From: Heterobilharzia americana
Lineage: Eukaryota; Platyhelminthes; Trematoda; Strigeidida; Schistosomatidae
Assembly: GCA_944470555.2 (NCBI GenBank)
Contig: OX104132.1
Location: 15,447,755 to 15,511,754 of the forward strand
DNA length: 64,000 bases
Direction of reading: 5' to 3'
In this document: positions 48,101 through 59,864 of the stretch, in pieces
Layout: each line of letters starts with the position of its first letter
Position numbering within the stretch: position 1 is the first letter of the stretch
Made by a program: the position numbers and the translations under genes
The notes under the pieces: generated by a model
What the model was told of the DNA's origin: nothing
The model's input: the letters and a program-made list of their open reading frames with translations, nothing else
The model's database searches: none

Positions 48101-49470
48101 TTCGTTTTACCTGTCACGATCACTTTGAAGCAGTCAAGGGATTTACTAGACATCCTTTACATACTCTATCTGGTTCCAAGTACATACGGTGGAAACCAAT
48201 GGTGATGACGGCTTCAAGTGATCGATGTCCAAACTGCTAAGCAAGAATGGAAACATTACTCTGCTCTGTTTGTCCTATAAGTGGAGTCGCCTTCAACTAT
48301 TTTCGGATAAGTATGGTGAAACTGTATTTGACAATCACTGGGAAATCAAACCCTGAGCAGAGCACCCGAATAACAGCGCCAGGAATGAAATTTGTGGGTT
48401 TTCTACTCTGCCTTCGAAAGTCCAACGCTTGCAGTTATATCCTGCTGTTCAAGCCAGGCTACACTAGTAAATGCAAAATTATACCTTCTGATCTTTGAAT
48501 CCGTATTTTTAAATCTACCCAGTGGTTTGTCGGAATCTAATTTCAAGTTTTCTCACTTTGTCTCACTTGAACAGCTAAGTCAACATACAAGAAAAAAAGT
48601 GAATGAGGGAAGGACTCCTAAAGGCGAAAACAGCCACTGTGTCATACTACTACCGATATTGCTGAAATCAGAAAAATTTACGTGGTGATGGATTGCTTCG
48701 TGTTGCGACAAACACAGACTCTTGGTTTGATCAAGTGAATCTTGAAATCTCAATTCACTGTACTCCCATATTTCTCACTTCTAACTGTGACGAACAAGAT
48801 AGGATTATTCCGGTCAGAACGCAGCATCCAGTCTAGAAAGGCTTTGAACTAACTAAAGGTACATGGCTACGTCCTGTTTGTATAGTGAGCTGAGCCTGCT
48901 TCAACACACCGCTTATATGTCATGAATTACAGTTTCTGATGTATAGCTTAACAATGTACATAATAGTCATTTCTCCTTACCAAAATGAACAAACCCGTAA
49001 ACTGCTTTGCATCCGTGCAACCTGTGTTGTGTGGAATATAAGTTATTATTATTATTACTATAACTGTGCATTATAATAATCCTAGTCAGCACCTTGGGAA
49101 CAGGTGTATGCCCTCCGCCAGCAACTTCCCTAGTTATGAACCTCACCGAATTTTCCTGATCAAGCACAATATGTACTACCCATAGTGTTTAGGATCGTTT
49201 GACCCCGAGAACACAGGGCCGGTTTCCAATTTCCTCCACTTACACCCGTCACAAACCCCACCTTACGCCAACAGTATAGAAGAGGTGCACGTCAACAACC
49301 TGCGAGTGCCGTGAAAAACTGGGTAATCACATGCTTGTGAGAGACAGCAACTCACCAGTCACACTGGTGCACCCCGCTGTTGGGTCCCATCACGTCCAAG
49401 ACATAGATAGTGCGTCATCTAGCGAACTAAATACCAGAAATTCTCTTGCTCACCGAGGCTCATGAGACAT
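45193..49470. other. upstream flank of TM9SF3, no recognised gene
   Basis: The part just above 45192 should hold the TM9SF3 promoter and 5' UTR. No convincing promoter motif was found beyond a CCAAT at 46393. Frames at 46587-46856, 47021-47308, 47650-47922 (minus) and 45713-46054 (minus) are not recognised. An ATT run lies near 49045. Confidence 0.4.
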
Positions 49471-49630
49471 AGTAAGTTACTTTGGAAACCATGGGGGCCT
49501 TTTTACGCTTGTACTTATTGATACCCCTTCGTTACTTAAGAAAATATCAGGCCTAAGAACAATAGTTTTGCCAACCAAACCCACAGCACTACGGGTTACT
49601 GAATCATGATATACTGACTCAATCCTGGAC

Positions 49631-50593
49631 ATGAACCTGTGTATAGATGGTTATACTCTATGTCGCACTAATCGTGATCACAAGCATGGTGGAGGCTATT
49701 CGATCTATGTGTGTAGCCTTGCTGCCTCAAACAAGATTGAAGATGATATCTTGGATGATCTACCCGGCTCACACTGGGTCATTATAAACGGTGCTAGCAA
49801 CAAAATCCTCATAGGCTATGCGTATAGAGCTCCATGTCCAACAAAAGCAAATGATGAACTGATGGCTAAATCATTTGCCCACACTGGATCTGCCACTGTT
49901 GACTTCAAACTGAGTAAGGGTGACTTTGACTTACCTGAGGTTAACTGGGAGGCAAGTTACGGCTCACAACGCTCCGGTGAAATACTTGCTGTCATGGATA
50001 TCTATGGCTGGAAGCAATACGTCCAGAAACCCACGCATGTAGATAGTATACTGGGCCTTGTCTTTTGCTATGACGTCATCGCTGTCATGACCTACGTTAG
50101 TAGAAAATTCTCTAATTCTGTTGCCGACCAATTCTTTCTCCCAATGAGGAAACAAACAATCTCCAAATTGTATCCGACATCAAAGTTACAAAAATACAAA
50201 ATGGGAAGTACTCATCGAGCTCCTGAAGTGGGACGACCACTTTACCACAGTCTCAACAACAGACACCCACTTTTCTACAGAAACATGGAGCTATGTCTAG
50301 ATACTGTTACCATTGTGGAAACAGTTAGGGTTTATAAAGAGCCAGGCCCATATATCCCTAAAATATTCCGCAATAAACTCAGAAAATGGTCATCACATTA
50401 CCACTCGTCGAAAGACTTCATGTCACTGGACTTAATTCGTGAGAATTACGAATCTATTAAGACACCACGTGCGAAACGCGCAGTAAATCAAAAAATCGTC
50501 GCCCTCAAAAGTGGCTCTAGAATACACAAGTTGACATCTCTCCCGAGTAAACGTCTGCAGCCATCAACGGATGTAGTCTATCTATCAAGATAA
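49631..50593 (+). pseudogene. CR1 endonuclease C-terminal half and linker
   Basis: 320 codons open. Similar to the second half of CR1 endonucleases (G-G-G-Y-S-I-Y, D-F-D-L-P-E-V-N-W), with a basic linker after residue 180. The N-terminal catalytic part upstream is broken by stops near 49600. The usual final S-D-H motif is replaced (V-A-D-Q-F-F). Not functional as it stands. Confidence 0.8.
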
Positions 50594-50689
50594 GTAAACT
50601 GTAGCGTCATACACTTCCCAAAATCAATAGCCTAGGGTTTGACGACTTCGACATTGATGCTGACCTTGATAGTTTAACTGGACTCGCTA

Positions 50690-50885
50690 AGCTGAAGGCA
50701 CCCGGTCAAGCATCCTCGCCATTTGGCACGCTGTCGTGTTACGTTGCATTGCTCGTATTCGACTCTCTAGCCAGTTAGTTGGGACGCATCGGTATTTTGG
50801 CATAACCATCCAAATATACTATTCCATCCGACTACGCTCTCGTGTTCTTCCTTGGTCTCGTATTCGTGGGTATATAACAAGTTCG
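50690..50885 (+). repeat. dispersed repeat inside CR1, partner of 2665-2875
   Basis: Shares CCATTTGGCAC.., GTTACGTTGCA.., CAGTTAGTTGGGA.. and TCGGTATTTTG with the reverse complement of 2665-2875. It replaces or interrupts the expected CR1 linker. Confidence 0.6.
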
Positions 50886-50893
50886 AATAATTA

Positions 50894-51796
50894 GTGATTG
50901 GTCTTTGCGTCTGTCAAGTTCGCACTAGGACAAATCCTAAAAAACTGTTTAGCGAATCATTCACAAACTTCAACCATAACACTTCTGACCCCTCTAGTTT
51001 TACTCCAATTACTACCAGTTCATGTACTAGGGAGGAGTTCACTGTCAAAAGTATCACTGAGGCTATCAAAAGCCTGAGACTACCGACAGGTACGGGTATA
51101 GATGGCCTAAACTCAATAGTCATCAGAAATAGTGGTGACGATGTGCCGCTGTTCTTGCTCAAGATATTCACACTATCAATGGAGAGTGGGGGGTATCCCA
51201 GCAAGTGTAAAACTAGCCTTAAAGTTCCTCGCTACAAGTCCGTTGGCAAAGCGAATGCTAGTAACATAACGCCAATCGTCTCCCGAATTACGGAGAGAGT
51301 GATTTTGGGCAGCATGTCTGACTACCTACTTAGAGAAAACCTCATCACAAAGCTCAGCACTGTTTCATTAAAAGCAGGTCTTCCGTTTCTCACTATTTCG
51401 ATTTTTTTCGACCGTATCACTGGTAGCGGTGAGGCACGTGAAATCGTCATTGTTCTATACTTCGGCATATCGAAGGCATTTGACAGGGTGCCGCACAGTA
51501 TTCTCTTTGATAGGCTACAATCGACCAGCATTCATGACCCTTTACTTAATTGGCTGAAATCATTTCTTAGTGATCGTAGTCAAATCGTTAAAGTAAATTC
51601 TATGCAGTCTAAACCTAGGCTCATAAGTAGTGGGGTAGTGTCCTTGGACCTCTGCTGTTCATTACTTGTATTAATAGTGTATGCAAGTGCTTCACTGAAG
51701 GGGATACAATCCTATACTCTGATGACCTTAAGGTTGTGTACTCATGTCACACCCATGAACCAGGTAATACGCCGTCTAATGCCCAACAAGAATTAG
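50894..51796 (+). pseudogene. CR1 reverse transcriptase fragment
   Basis: 300 codons. Motif A F-x-x-S-K-A-F-D-R-V-P-H is intact. The motif B equivalent of G-V-P-Q-G-S-V-L-G-P-L-L-F is scrambled by a frameshift (..GVVSLDLCCSLLVLIVY), and the catalytic Y-S-D-D is out of frame. Clearly inactive. Confidence 0.85.
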
Positions 51797-52640
51797 GTGA
51801 AGTTGCTAAATGGTGTGACGAATCCCATCTGCAGTTCAACATTGATAAATGTGGTTGGCTAAGCATGAGCAGAGATAACTTAGATGTGTCTCTCGAAGTA
51901 CGCTGACAAAAGCTACCTAGACGTTCTTCAGTGCTAGATCTTGGTCCCAGATATTCCAGTGACTTAACATTCTCTGAGCAGACGGCCTGTATCACATCTA
52001 AGTCACGTAGACTCCTCGGATGCATCGTCCGTAACCTTTATAGTACTGAATCAAGGGTCCTACTCTATAGAGTGAACATCCATCCAATTTTACAATACTG
52101 CCCGTTTATCCTATGTGGCCTTCGTACAAGTGGCAAAAAAGAAATTGAAGGGGTACAACGCCACTTTACACTGGGAACACTGGGAGCTGACTGTAGCCTA
52201 GACTAAATCCCCGGATGCAGCATGCTGGGACTGGAACCTCTCCGGAAGAGGCAACTTAGAATGAATCTTATATTTTACTATAAATTACTTCGTAGGTAAA
52301 TGCACTCATGTGGCCCGGAAATTAAAATACTTGTAGCAACTATTCACCATTTACGTAATCACAACCTATTGGCGGGAAATGAGTGTCGTAAGACCAAATT
52401 GCAAAGAAACTTCTTCATCAATAAGTTCTCTCACAACTGGAATAGACTTCCTGAGGAAATATCCACCGCAGGCACATTATCTACCTTTCGTTCTGCACAT
52501 AATAAGCTCCAAACAGATGAGGAGTCTATCACTCGCCCAGGCACTATCTTTACGTTCTGGACTAATGAAAACATACTGGGACCTCTAAACGTATAGAGCA
52601 AGGGTATCATGAATCTCAAGTACCTTTTACTTCAATAAAC

Positions 52641-53766
52641 CCACAAAGAGTGTTTAATCACTAGTCCATCTGGTTGCATTGTGCAGTTCAAATGCATAGT
52701 CAGTGTGCCTTTTAGGTTTACCAACAAAAACGGTCTATCTGATAACTCGCGTTAACTTCATGTAAGAAAAGAAGAGTTATTCTTGTATGCATAAATTAAA
52801 TTTTACATGTAGTTCGAACGACTCTAAAAAGACAAGGACTTCTCCCCTCCCGGTTTGTTTTGCATGGTATTCCATTATCAAGTTTCTCCTTGCGCTTCCT
52901 TTCCCCCTCTCTTTTCAGGCTGACGAGAATGTCCTGAGCATTATTTGATCAAATAGCATCAACTTACTGAAAATCCTACCTCGCACGTATAACTGGAACC
53001 TGATGTTAGAATCATTCATCTGACTTGTCCCCGATCTTCTGTTTCTTGAACAGCTTCACAGTCAGCTAACCTGCCTAAAAGTACGTTAAATGCTACCACG
53101 CTCAAGGCCTCAAGCACAATAACTGGTCTCCGACTTCTGGTTCGTCACAAATGCAGCGGAAATCTGCATAAACAACTAAATCCCATAGATCACTTTACCT
53201 AAAGCCAACGCATCTATAATAATGCTATGCAACAGATTTCTCCGGGACTTTGTCTTGTATGAATCCATCTAATGGAAGTCGATTAACAGCCAATGTATTT
53301 CCCAGTCAATGCTGCATAGTTTGATGAGAATTCTACGAAGTTTTACATATGTGCAATATTCACCACTGTTGAACGACGATTCTCCCAGTCTTTAATTACT
53401 TGCACCACAACACATATTTTCAGTATTAACTGTGAGAATTGCTGGGAAAGATAACACCTGAAGAGCGAAGATTGCCTGGACTTATACATTCACCTGGACT
53501 GAATGGCTGTATGGATACTTACTTATTCCTGAAATTATGAAATAGGTTATTGCTGGTCAGTGAAGCCACAAACAAAAGAATTGCTGTTAAAAATGATGTT
53601 CATCTGACAAAACACTGCCTACTGCGGACGAAGCAATCATGTCGACCACTCATAACGCAAACACAAAATGCTGCGCTGTTTCGCGCACCAATAGTGTGAA
53701 AAAAGAAACTGTGAGTAAGAATGATCTAAATTCAGGACGCTGTGTATAACCCTGCCAAAATCCAAT
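52641..53766. other. no recognisable gene
   Basis: Spacer between the CR1 LINE and the BEL element. No motif or repeat partner. Confidence 0.5.
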
Positions 53767-54483
53767 AATCTTGGTCTGAATGCGGGAAATAACTAGGCGG
53801 TGCCAACTGACGTAAATCTGACTAATGCCTGCGTTCTACTGTATAGCTTCCGAACTTCCGCGAGTGACGCACAGTCAAAGGTTGGATCAAAATATCAAAA
53901 CACGGTTTATAGTAATTCAGTAGCGGATTCGTAACAAAATCCGTGGTACTATCAAAGCAACAATGAGTTATATCAGAATTACAAAAATACCTCAACAGTG
54001 CCGTTGGGTAACTAAACAGTCCAAAACGTTCTTTGGTGCAAGTACGTAATATACGGTAAAAACTGGTTAAACAGATACATCTGTTAAATGCCTGACAGTC
54101 AATAAGAATACTCCCGCCAAAAGGGATCAAAACTCTGCCTACAGGAATCAAATCAACAAATAAACGTTTCCAGCAGACAGTCAAAAGACAAACAGTCGAA
54201 TCACAGCACAACCGTAAGTTGAGGCAAAGCAAAATGTCGGGCGCGGTAAAACAACATCACCTTGTCAGCGGTCCAGCGTCACATTATGGAAAGTGAAACG
54301 CTCATGATAAGTCTCAACCATACAGAAGCAAATACCGAGAAGAAGTTCAAAGAAGACAATTAATCAACCAAACAGCATTACACCGGCTAGGGTCGAAGGT
54401 ACACCACCCATAACGAGGGTAAAAATATTGAATTAAATGCCAATACAATCAAACAGTGTGATCGGGAGGTATTTTTGGATCAA
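53767..54483 (-). repeat. BEL 3' LTR
   Basis: 717 bp, near-perfect direct repeat of 59147-59864. A boundary of TG..CA type can be drawn at 53772 and 54482. Confidence 0.9.
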
Positions 54484-54598
54484 TTTTCCTTTACACCGGC
54501 GGCCAAAATCCCTCCAGACACACTAAATACCTCTTAATGCATCCAGCCGTGGCTCCCCCTACCCAGCTGTCTGCATGCTCTATCTTTCTTCAACTGAG

Positions 54599-55277
54599 TC
54601 AAGAAGACAAAGCTTCCGCATATCTCTTCTCACGGTACCTTCCTTCATACGCACCACCACCGTTCTTACCAGACTGTCTCCGTCCTTCTCGCATGTTTCG
54701 ATCACCCCCAAAGGCCAGGAGCCACATGGTGGTTTTTTCAGGGGCCAGAAGCACCACGTCTCCCTTCTTGAAATTCCTTTTCCCTTGTAACCACTTCTGA
54801 CGAGTTTGCAAGCATGGTAGATATTCTTTCATCCATCGGCGCAAAAATACATCAGCTAAGTAATTAACTTGTTTCCAACTTCTCACTTACTTATCGTTTT
54901 CCACAACTATCCCTCCACTATCTCTCAATAGCAGTAGGCTGTTGGGGGTGAGAGGCAACTTGTCTTCTGGGTCGGTCGCCATGGTGACAGTGGGACGATT
55001 GTTCATGCAGAGTCTGCTCTGTGGACATAACCATCAATGACCTGCACACAGAATGTATTATCCTTTCCTATATTCCACCTCGATGACTCCCTTGCGGGAG
55101 GTTGAAACTCCATCGTATCCCCTTTGACACCATAGCACCATTAATTCGCCGTCCATCCCACACGCCTACCAGTTGTCTTAGTTCCGAGATCGCTCCAGCA
55201 AAGTTAGAACCATTATCACTGTTTATCTCCTCAGGGGTTCCTCTTCCTCCTACGCACCTCATCCAATCCATCCACAC
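54599..55277 (-). pseudogene. BEL integrase remnant
   Basis: 55068-55277 encodes GRGTPEEINSDNGSNFAGAI, the second catalytic Asp region of the integrase core. 54599-54886 encodes RSWKQVNYLADVFLRRWMKE and NFKKGDVVLLAPEKTTMWLL, the C-terminal domain. The zinc-binding N-terminus and first catalytic Asp are absent, so it cannot integrate by itself. Confidence 0.8.
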
Positions 55278-55343
55278 AGATAGGTCATTGGAACCCAGGG
55301 GTGTATCCCAACCAGCACGAGATCTGTGAAGACTCTACAATGA

Positions 55344-56202
55344 TTACTTGGCCGGAAGGCAAACTGGAACGATCAGACCTAGTGGGTCAAAAAGGGCTGA
55401 GACGGTGGATAGTAGTCCTCTCTTCTTGAAGGGTTTTTCGGTGGGTTCAAATCGGGACTTAAAAACTTCATGCGTGGTGTCGCATTCCAAACCTAGAGCT
55501 CTGTAGGTTGAGCCCTGACTAACACGTAGGTCAAATGAATTCTCTGTGTGGCTCGGACCAGGAAGAACTACTCTCACTGCCTCTGAATTAGTCACCCACT
55601 TCTTCACTCTAAAGCCACCACGTAACAACAACTCACTAGACTGTTTCACGAACGTTTTTGCCTCATCTAGGCTTGCAAAAAGACACTAGGCAATCACCAG
55701 CATGAAAGCTGTGGTTCACTGCTTCCACCACATAGCTATCGTAATCGTTGGCATACGTCTCGGCAGTCTTGGCCGTTGCAAAATGTGCACAAAGTGGTGA
55801 GGACACTGCACCGAATGGGTATGACGTCATTCGGTATTCCATAGGTTCCTCCGATAAATCACCCTGAGGCCACCATAGGAACCACAGAGCACCACGGCCA
55901 AACTCTGGAACCTTCACCTGCATAAACATTTCCTCCACATCGGCTGTCAAGGCAGTCGGCTCTTTGAGAAAACCCAATAATATTCCAACCAAGTCCGCTG
56001 TCGTGTCTGGTCCCTGATACAGGAAGTCATTTAAAGAAGTTCCGGGCAGTTTGGCAGCACAGACCAGCACAACTCTTACCTTCCCCGGTTTCTTGGAGTT
56101 AAATACAGTATGATGCGGTAAATACCATCGTGGACGGTAGCTAGGATTAGGCTGTAACTCAGAGAGTACTGTTGCATATCCCTTTCTGATGGTCTCTTCC
56201 AT
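55344..56202 (-). pseudogene. BEL reverse transcriptase, damaged
   Basis: Encodes PRWYLPHHTVFNSKKPGKVR, TALTADVEEMFMQVKV (motif A) and MTSYPFGAVSSPLCAHFATA. The catalytic block, usually Y-V-D-D, reads H-A-G-D, so an active-site position is changed. An extra T in a T run near 55675 shifts the frame. The thumb continues at 55344-55649 with FRVKKWVTNSEAVRVVLPGP and STVSALFDPLGLIVPV. RNase H should follow but does not. Confidence 0.85.
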
Positions 56203-56293
56203 GGCGCTGGTGTAGCTCTCGTGAAGGCTTTCAGAGGATATTAGTCTACGTTTACAAACTCTCTAAACGTCGCCTGGCTACTTCGCACCCACC

Positions 56294-57604
56294 TTATACA
56301 ATCTTGGACTCCACTTTCCAGGGCAAAGGGACAACAAAATGTACAGTATCCCAATAAGTACCCCGCTCCACAGTGGCTAAGTCATCGAGCGATAACGACT
56401 TATCTCCCGAGTACAAATCACTGAACCCATGATGGTAAATTTTCTTCCACTGATCGACTAATAAATCAGACCGAGACATACAACTCACAAACCTCTCCCT
56501 GTGCTCATGAAAGCTTGTCGGACCGAACACGACCCAACCTAACAATGTCCTTGCAGTATATAGGCTTTCTTTGCCTCCTAACCTCTGATCCAGAACCCAG
56601 TGAGCTCCAGATACATCGCAACCAGTGAGCAGCAAAACCTCCCCGTCTTCTACCTCTGTCAAGGGTACGTCAGTGGGATGCGGCCACCTTCTAATACTTT
56701 CTCGCATCGACCATTTAGATCTCCGTACTGGGAGATCTCTTGCCACAACTGCTCGATCTTTAAGCATGCATTCGCTTCCATCTAGCGAATAAACTTCAAA
56801 AGGCTTGCTGACTGATTTCGCCAATCTACTTCCGCTAACGGTTTTGATGGCAGTCTTTGTGCCGTCAGTCGACAATCCTAGAAGTTGCAAAACATCTTTC
56901 GTGATCAGAGTTGTATGAGAGCCATCGTCCAAGAGAGCATAACCGTAAACCTCCTTATTACCGTGCTTCACGCGTACCGGGAGTGGGTCCAAACACACGC
57001 TTTCTGTGAGAGACTCAATACATCCACAACTACTTTGCTCCAGTTGTTCGCTTACGGCATGGTGGGCCTTCTTATGTAACAGAGGGTGATGGTATGCTTT
57101 ACAACCTTCTAGGCTACACGCCCTATGAATTTTGTATTCTACTGACCTGTGGCCCTTTTTAAGACACGAAAAACAACAACCAATTTCTTTAGCCTTCGAC
57201 CATCTCTCATCCACAGGTAACGACAGAAATGTGGTACATTTTGTGACTACGTGGTTTCCTCCGCAAAATATACATGAAGGTTTCATGACTTCCCCAACGG
57301 GTACTAACTGCTGCGTGGAGCATGCTATTTTACTGTCTGGTCGTTGGCTGCCTGTTGCCAGCTGTCCAAACCTACTTAGCAAGGTGCTCGCACGTTCTGA
57401 CACAAACTGCGTCAACTCTGCGAGGGTAGGTTCTCGTTCGTTCTCAGTTAGCCTTTCGACAGTCTCCGCCCATTTCACCTGTAACGCAAGGAGCAATTTC
57501 TTCACTATACCTTCTAAAGTTCTCAAGGAGTTAAGGTCAGCCGTATAGTCCATTTGCTCTACGGCTATGGAGCAGTTTTCTATTATCATAGCCAACCTCG
57601 ACAT
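56294..57604 (-). pseudogene. BEL gag C-terminus, zinc knuckle and protease
   Basis: 436 codons open. Zinc-binding C-I-F-C-G-G-N-H-x4-C starts near residue 111, and a second C-F-S-C-x-K-K-G-H follows. The protease D-D-G-S-H-T-T-L near residue 224 is the BEL form of the catalytic motif. The end (YTARTLLGWVVFGPTSFHEH) is the conserved protease-RT linker. The frame is lost near 56294 before the RT begins. Confidence 0.85.
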
Positions 57605-58250
57605 TGCCTAAGCACCGTTTTGTTCTGTTTGAGCATTCCATCAGATCCTGTAGTGAGGCCCGGCTGACTTCATGAGTCCTTCCAAACAAACGTTTGAGTA
57701 TATCCCGAGCTCTGAGGTAACCAGCAGATGGTGGCAACGTAATGCATTCCTGTATAGCCTCTCTGGCCCTACCTTTACAGTAATGTAACAAGTATAACAG
57801 CCTCCGTTCATCATCAACTTGAGAGACAACGTAAAGCACAAACTGCCTCATGAACTTCCAATATTTGGCTGGATGCCTGTCAAAGCTGCCTAATTCTACC
57901 TTCGGCTACTCATGGCCGACATTGACACAAGACAAAGTAGCTCTGCTCGCCTGGCTAGTCATTTCAGTATCAAGCCTGCTATGAGGGTCAATACCAAGAC
58001 AAACTGATTTATGACACTTTATATCATTATACGAAGAAAAGGTGTCACCTAAATCCCTATTCATATCTGACAAATTGAGTTCTTTGTGCAGACGCAACCT
58101 TTCTTGTCTTTGTTTAGCCTTGAATTCACGAAGCTCTGACTCTTGCCTTTCATCCAACTGTCGTACCTTCAACTGAGCAGAGGTCCTACTAGGGCTAGTC
58201 TTACTATAGTCAATAACTACCATTATCAGAGCCACGGCATGAAATAACAT
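57605..58250 (-). pseudogene. BEL gag, N-terminal part
   Basis: The minus strand encodes SAQLKVRQLDERQESELREF then a charged coiled-coil stretch (57906-58220), and YLLHYCKGRAREAIQECITL, ARDILKRLFGRTHEVSRASL (57640-57851), the standard BEL gag core. The frame breaks near 57890 and again near 57605. An ATT repeat at 58264-58280 lies just upstream. Confidence 0.75.
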
Positions 58251-58309
58251 CAAGAGGGACTTAATAATAATAATAATACTTATTCCTGAATATACAGGCA
58301 CACATCATT

Positions 58310-59146
58310 TATACAAGAATGAATAAGTTGATATAAAAATTGCATTCATCTTCATGGAAGGTAATCTGAATCCCTACCTGTTGTCACTATAAGATATAGG
58401 CGCCGCATGTTCATATAATAGAACATCCCAGCAGAATAAGTGTGCAGAAAATTTACAAGTTGGACGAGCAGAAGTATTGTCTTTGCATTAACAAACAAAC
58501 CAGGTTTGTATCTAGACACCACAGGTATTACCTGGGGAAAAATAAAGCTTAAGGTTAATACTTTCATTGTAATAGTTTGTACGTTTTGCCTGAGATAATG
58601 ATGAAGTTTATGAATTGTTTACATATTGTACTTCATTGACGATTCAAGGACTGTGTAATTCATCTATGTTAACACCATTCCACAACAAAGATTCATAATC
58701 TTGATGAATATTATAACTGAAAGCCAAATATCTTCACTTTTCCAACTCCAGCATCCAGAAGCAATAGACTTGTTTGAATGCGCCAAATGGACTTCCAGGA
58801 CATCCTGTCCGCCGTTTTCACGGGTCGTGACAGCCTTGCAGCTGGCAAGTGTTGGACTTCGCTGGTCACTTTTATACGAGTTCAGCCTAGATTTCGATAA
58901 GTATGAAGTTGTAGTCCAGTGAACATTTTTTATTTCTGCAAGCAACGGGGGAGAAAGCAAGAATTTCAACAAGGAGAAAGTTTTCTATGTTCATGTTTCC
59001 CCCTACCTAACTTCCCTTGCTTGGTGTCTGAGGTTGGATCCATGGACATGTCGACTGCTCCCTCCGGGATTGACTGAAAGAACACCGTGCGCTTGCCGGG
59101 TATAGAAGTGACGGGTTGTTGAGTACCATAGCGACCAGGATCCAAA
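58310..59146 (-). other. BEL leader region with unexplained open segments
   Basis: Between the 5' LTR and gag. A stretch at 58376-58535 reads openly (YKPGLFVNAKTILLLVQLVN) between a TTTCCCCAG acceptor-like end and a G-GTAGGG donor-like end. A second open stretch lies at 58664-58972. Neither resembles known BEL coding sequence. Confidence 0.35.
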
Positions 59147-59864
59147 AATCTTGGTCTGAATGCGGGAAATAACTAGGCGGTGCCAACTGACGTAAATCTG
59201 ACTAATGCCTGCGTTCTACTGTATAGCTTCCGAACTTCCGCGAGTGACGCACAGTCAAAGGTTGGATCAAAATATCAAAACACGGTTTATAGTAATTCAG
59301 TAGCGGATTCGTAACAAAATCCGTGGTACTATCAAAGCAACAATGAGTTATATCAGAATTACAAAAATACCTCAACAGTGCCGTTGGGTAACTAAACAGT
59401 CCAAAACGTTCTTTGGTGCAAGTACGTAATATACGGTAAAAACTGGTTAAACAGATACATCTGTTAAATGCCTGACAGTCAATAAGAATACTCCCGCCAA
59501 AAGGGATCAAAACTCTGCCTACAGGAATCAAATCAACAAATAAACGTTTCCAGCAGACAGTCAAAAGACAAACAGTCGAATCACAGCACAACCGTAAGTT
59601 GAGGCAAAGCAAAATGTCGGGCGCGGTAAAACAACATCACCTTGTCAGCGGTCCAGCGTCACATTATAGGAAAGTGAAACGCTCATGATAAGTCTCAACC
59701 ATACAGAAGCAAATACCGAGAAGAAGTTCAAAGAAGACAATTAATCAACCAAACAGCATTACACCGGCTAGGGTCGAAGGTACACCACCCATAACGAGGG
59801 TAAAAATATTGAATTAAATGCCAATACAATCAAACAGTGTGATCGGGAGGTATTTTCGGATCAA
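59147..59864 (-). repeat. BEL 5' LTR
   Basis: 718 bp. Matches the 3' LTR except for one extra A near 59668 and one T/C difference near 59856. The near identity indicates a recent insertion. The 136-codon frame inside it is probably not a gene. Confidence 0.9.

Larger units (their letters stand above)
49470..52640 (+). mobile_element. decayed CR1-clade LINE (SR1/Perere type)
   Basis: The endonuclease half (49631-50593) contains CIDGYTLCRTNRDHKHGGGY and KGDFDLPEVNWE. The RT (50894-51796) has CTREEFTVKSITEAIKSLRL, FGISKAFDRVPHSILFDRLQ (motif A) and, in a neighbouring frame, Y-S-D-D at 51715-51726. The C-terminus (51931-52596) has RRLLGCIVRNLYSTESRVLL and NFFINKFSHNWNRLPEEI. Several frameshifts. 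A foreign-looking 200-bp repeat sits at 50690-50885 between the endonuclease and the RT. Confidence 0.85.
53767..59864 (-). mobile_element. BEL/Pao LTR retrotransposon, internally defective
   Basis: LTRs at 59147-59864 (5') and 53767-54483 (3'). In minus-strand order the interior holds gag with zinc knuckles, protease, RT and part of the integrase. RNase H and the integrase N-terminus are missing near 55280-55344, and several frames are shifted. The purine run AAAGGAAAA just before the 3' LTR is a candidate polypurine tract. A TGG begins three bases into the interior, as a primer-binding site would. No clear target duplication was seen. Saci-1/Sinbad-type families are the closest remembered relatives. 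Confidence 0.88.

Noticed and set aside
53822..54232. 136-codon open frame duplicated exactly at 59202-59612
   Set aside because: Both lie inside the two LTRs of the BEL element; the identity is due to LTR duplication, not to a gene family.
56600..57548. Plus-strand frames of 61 to 138 codons
   Set aside because: Shadows of the BEL gag-protease frame on the opposite strand.
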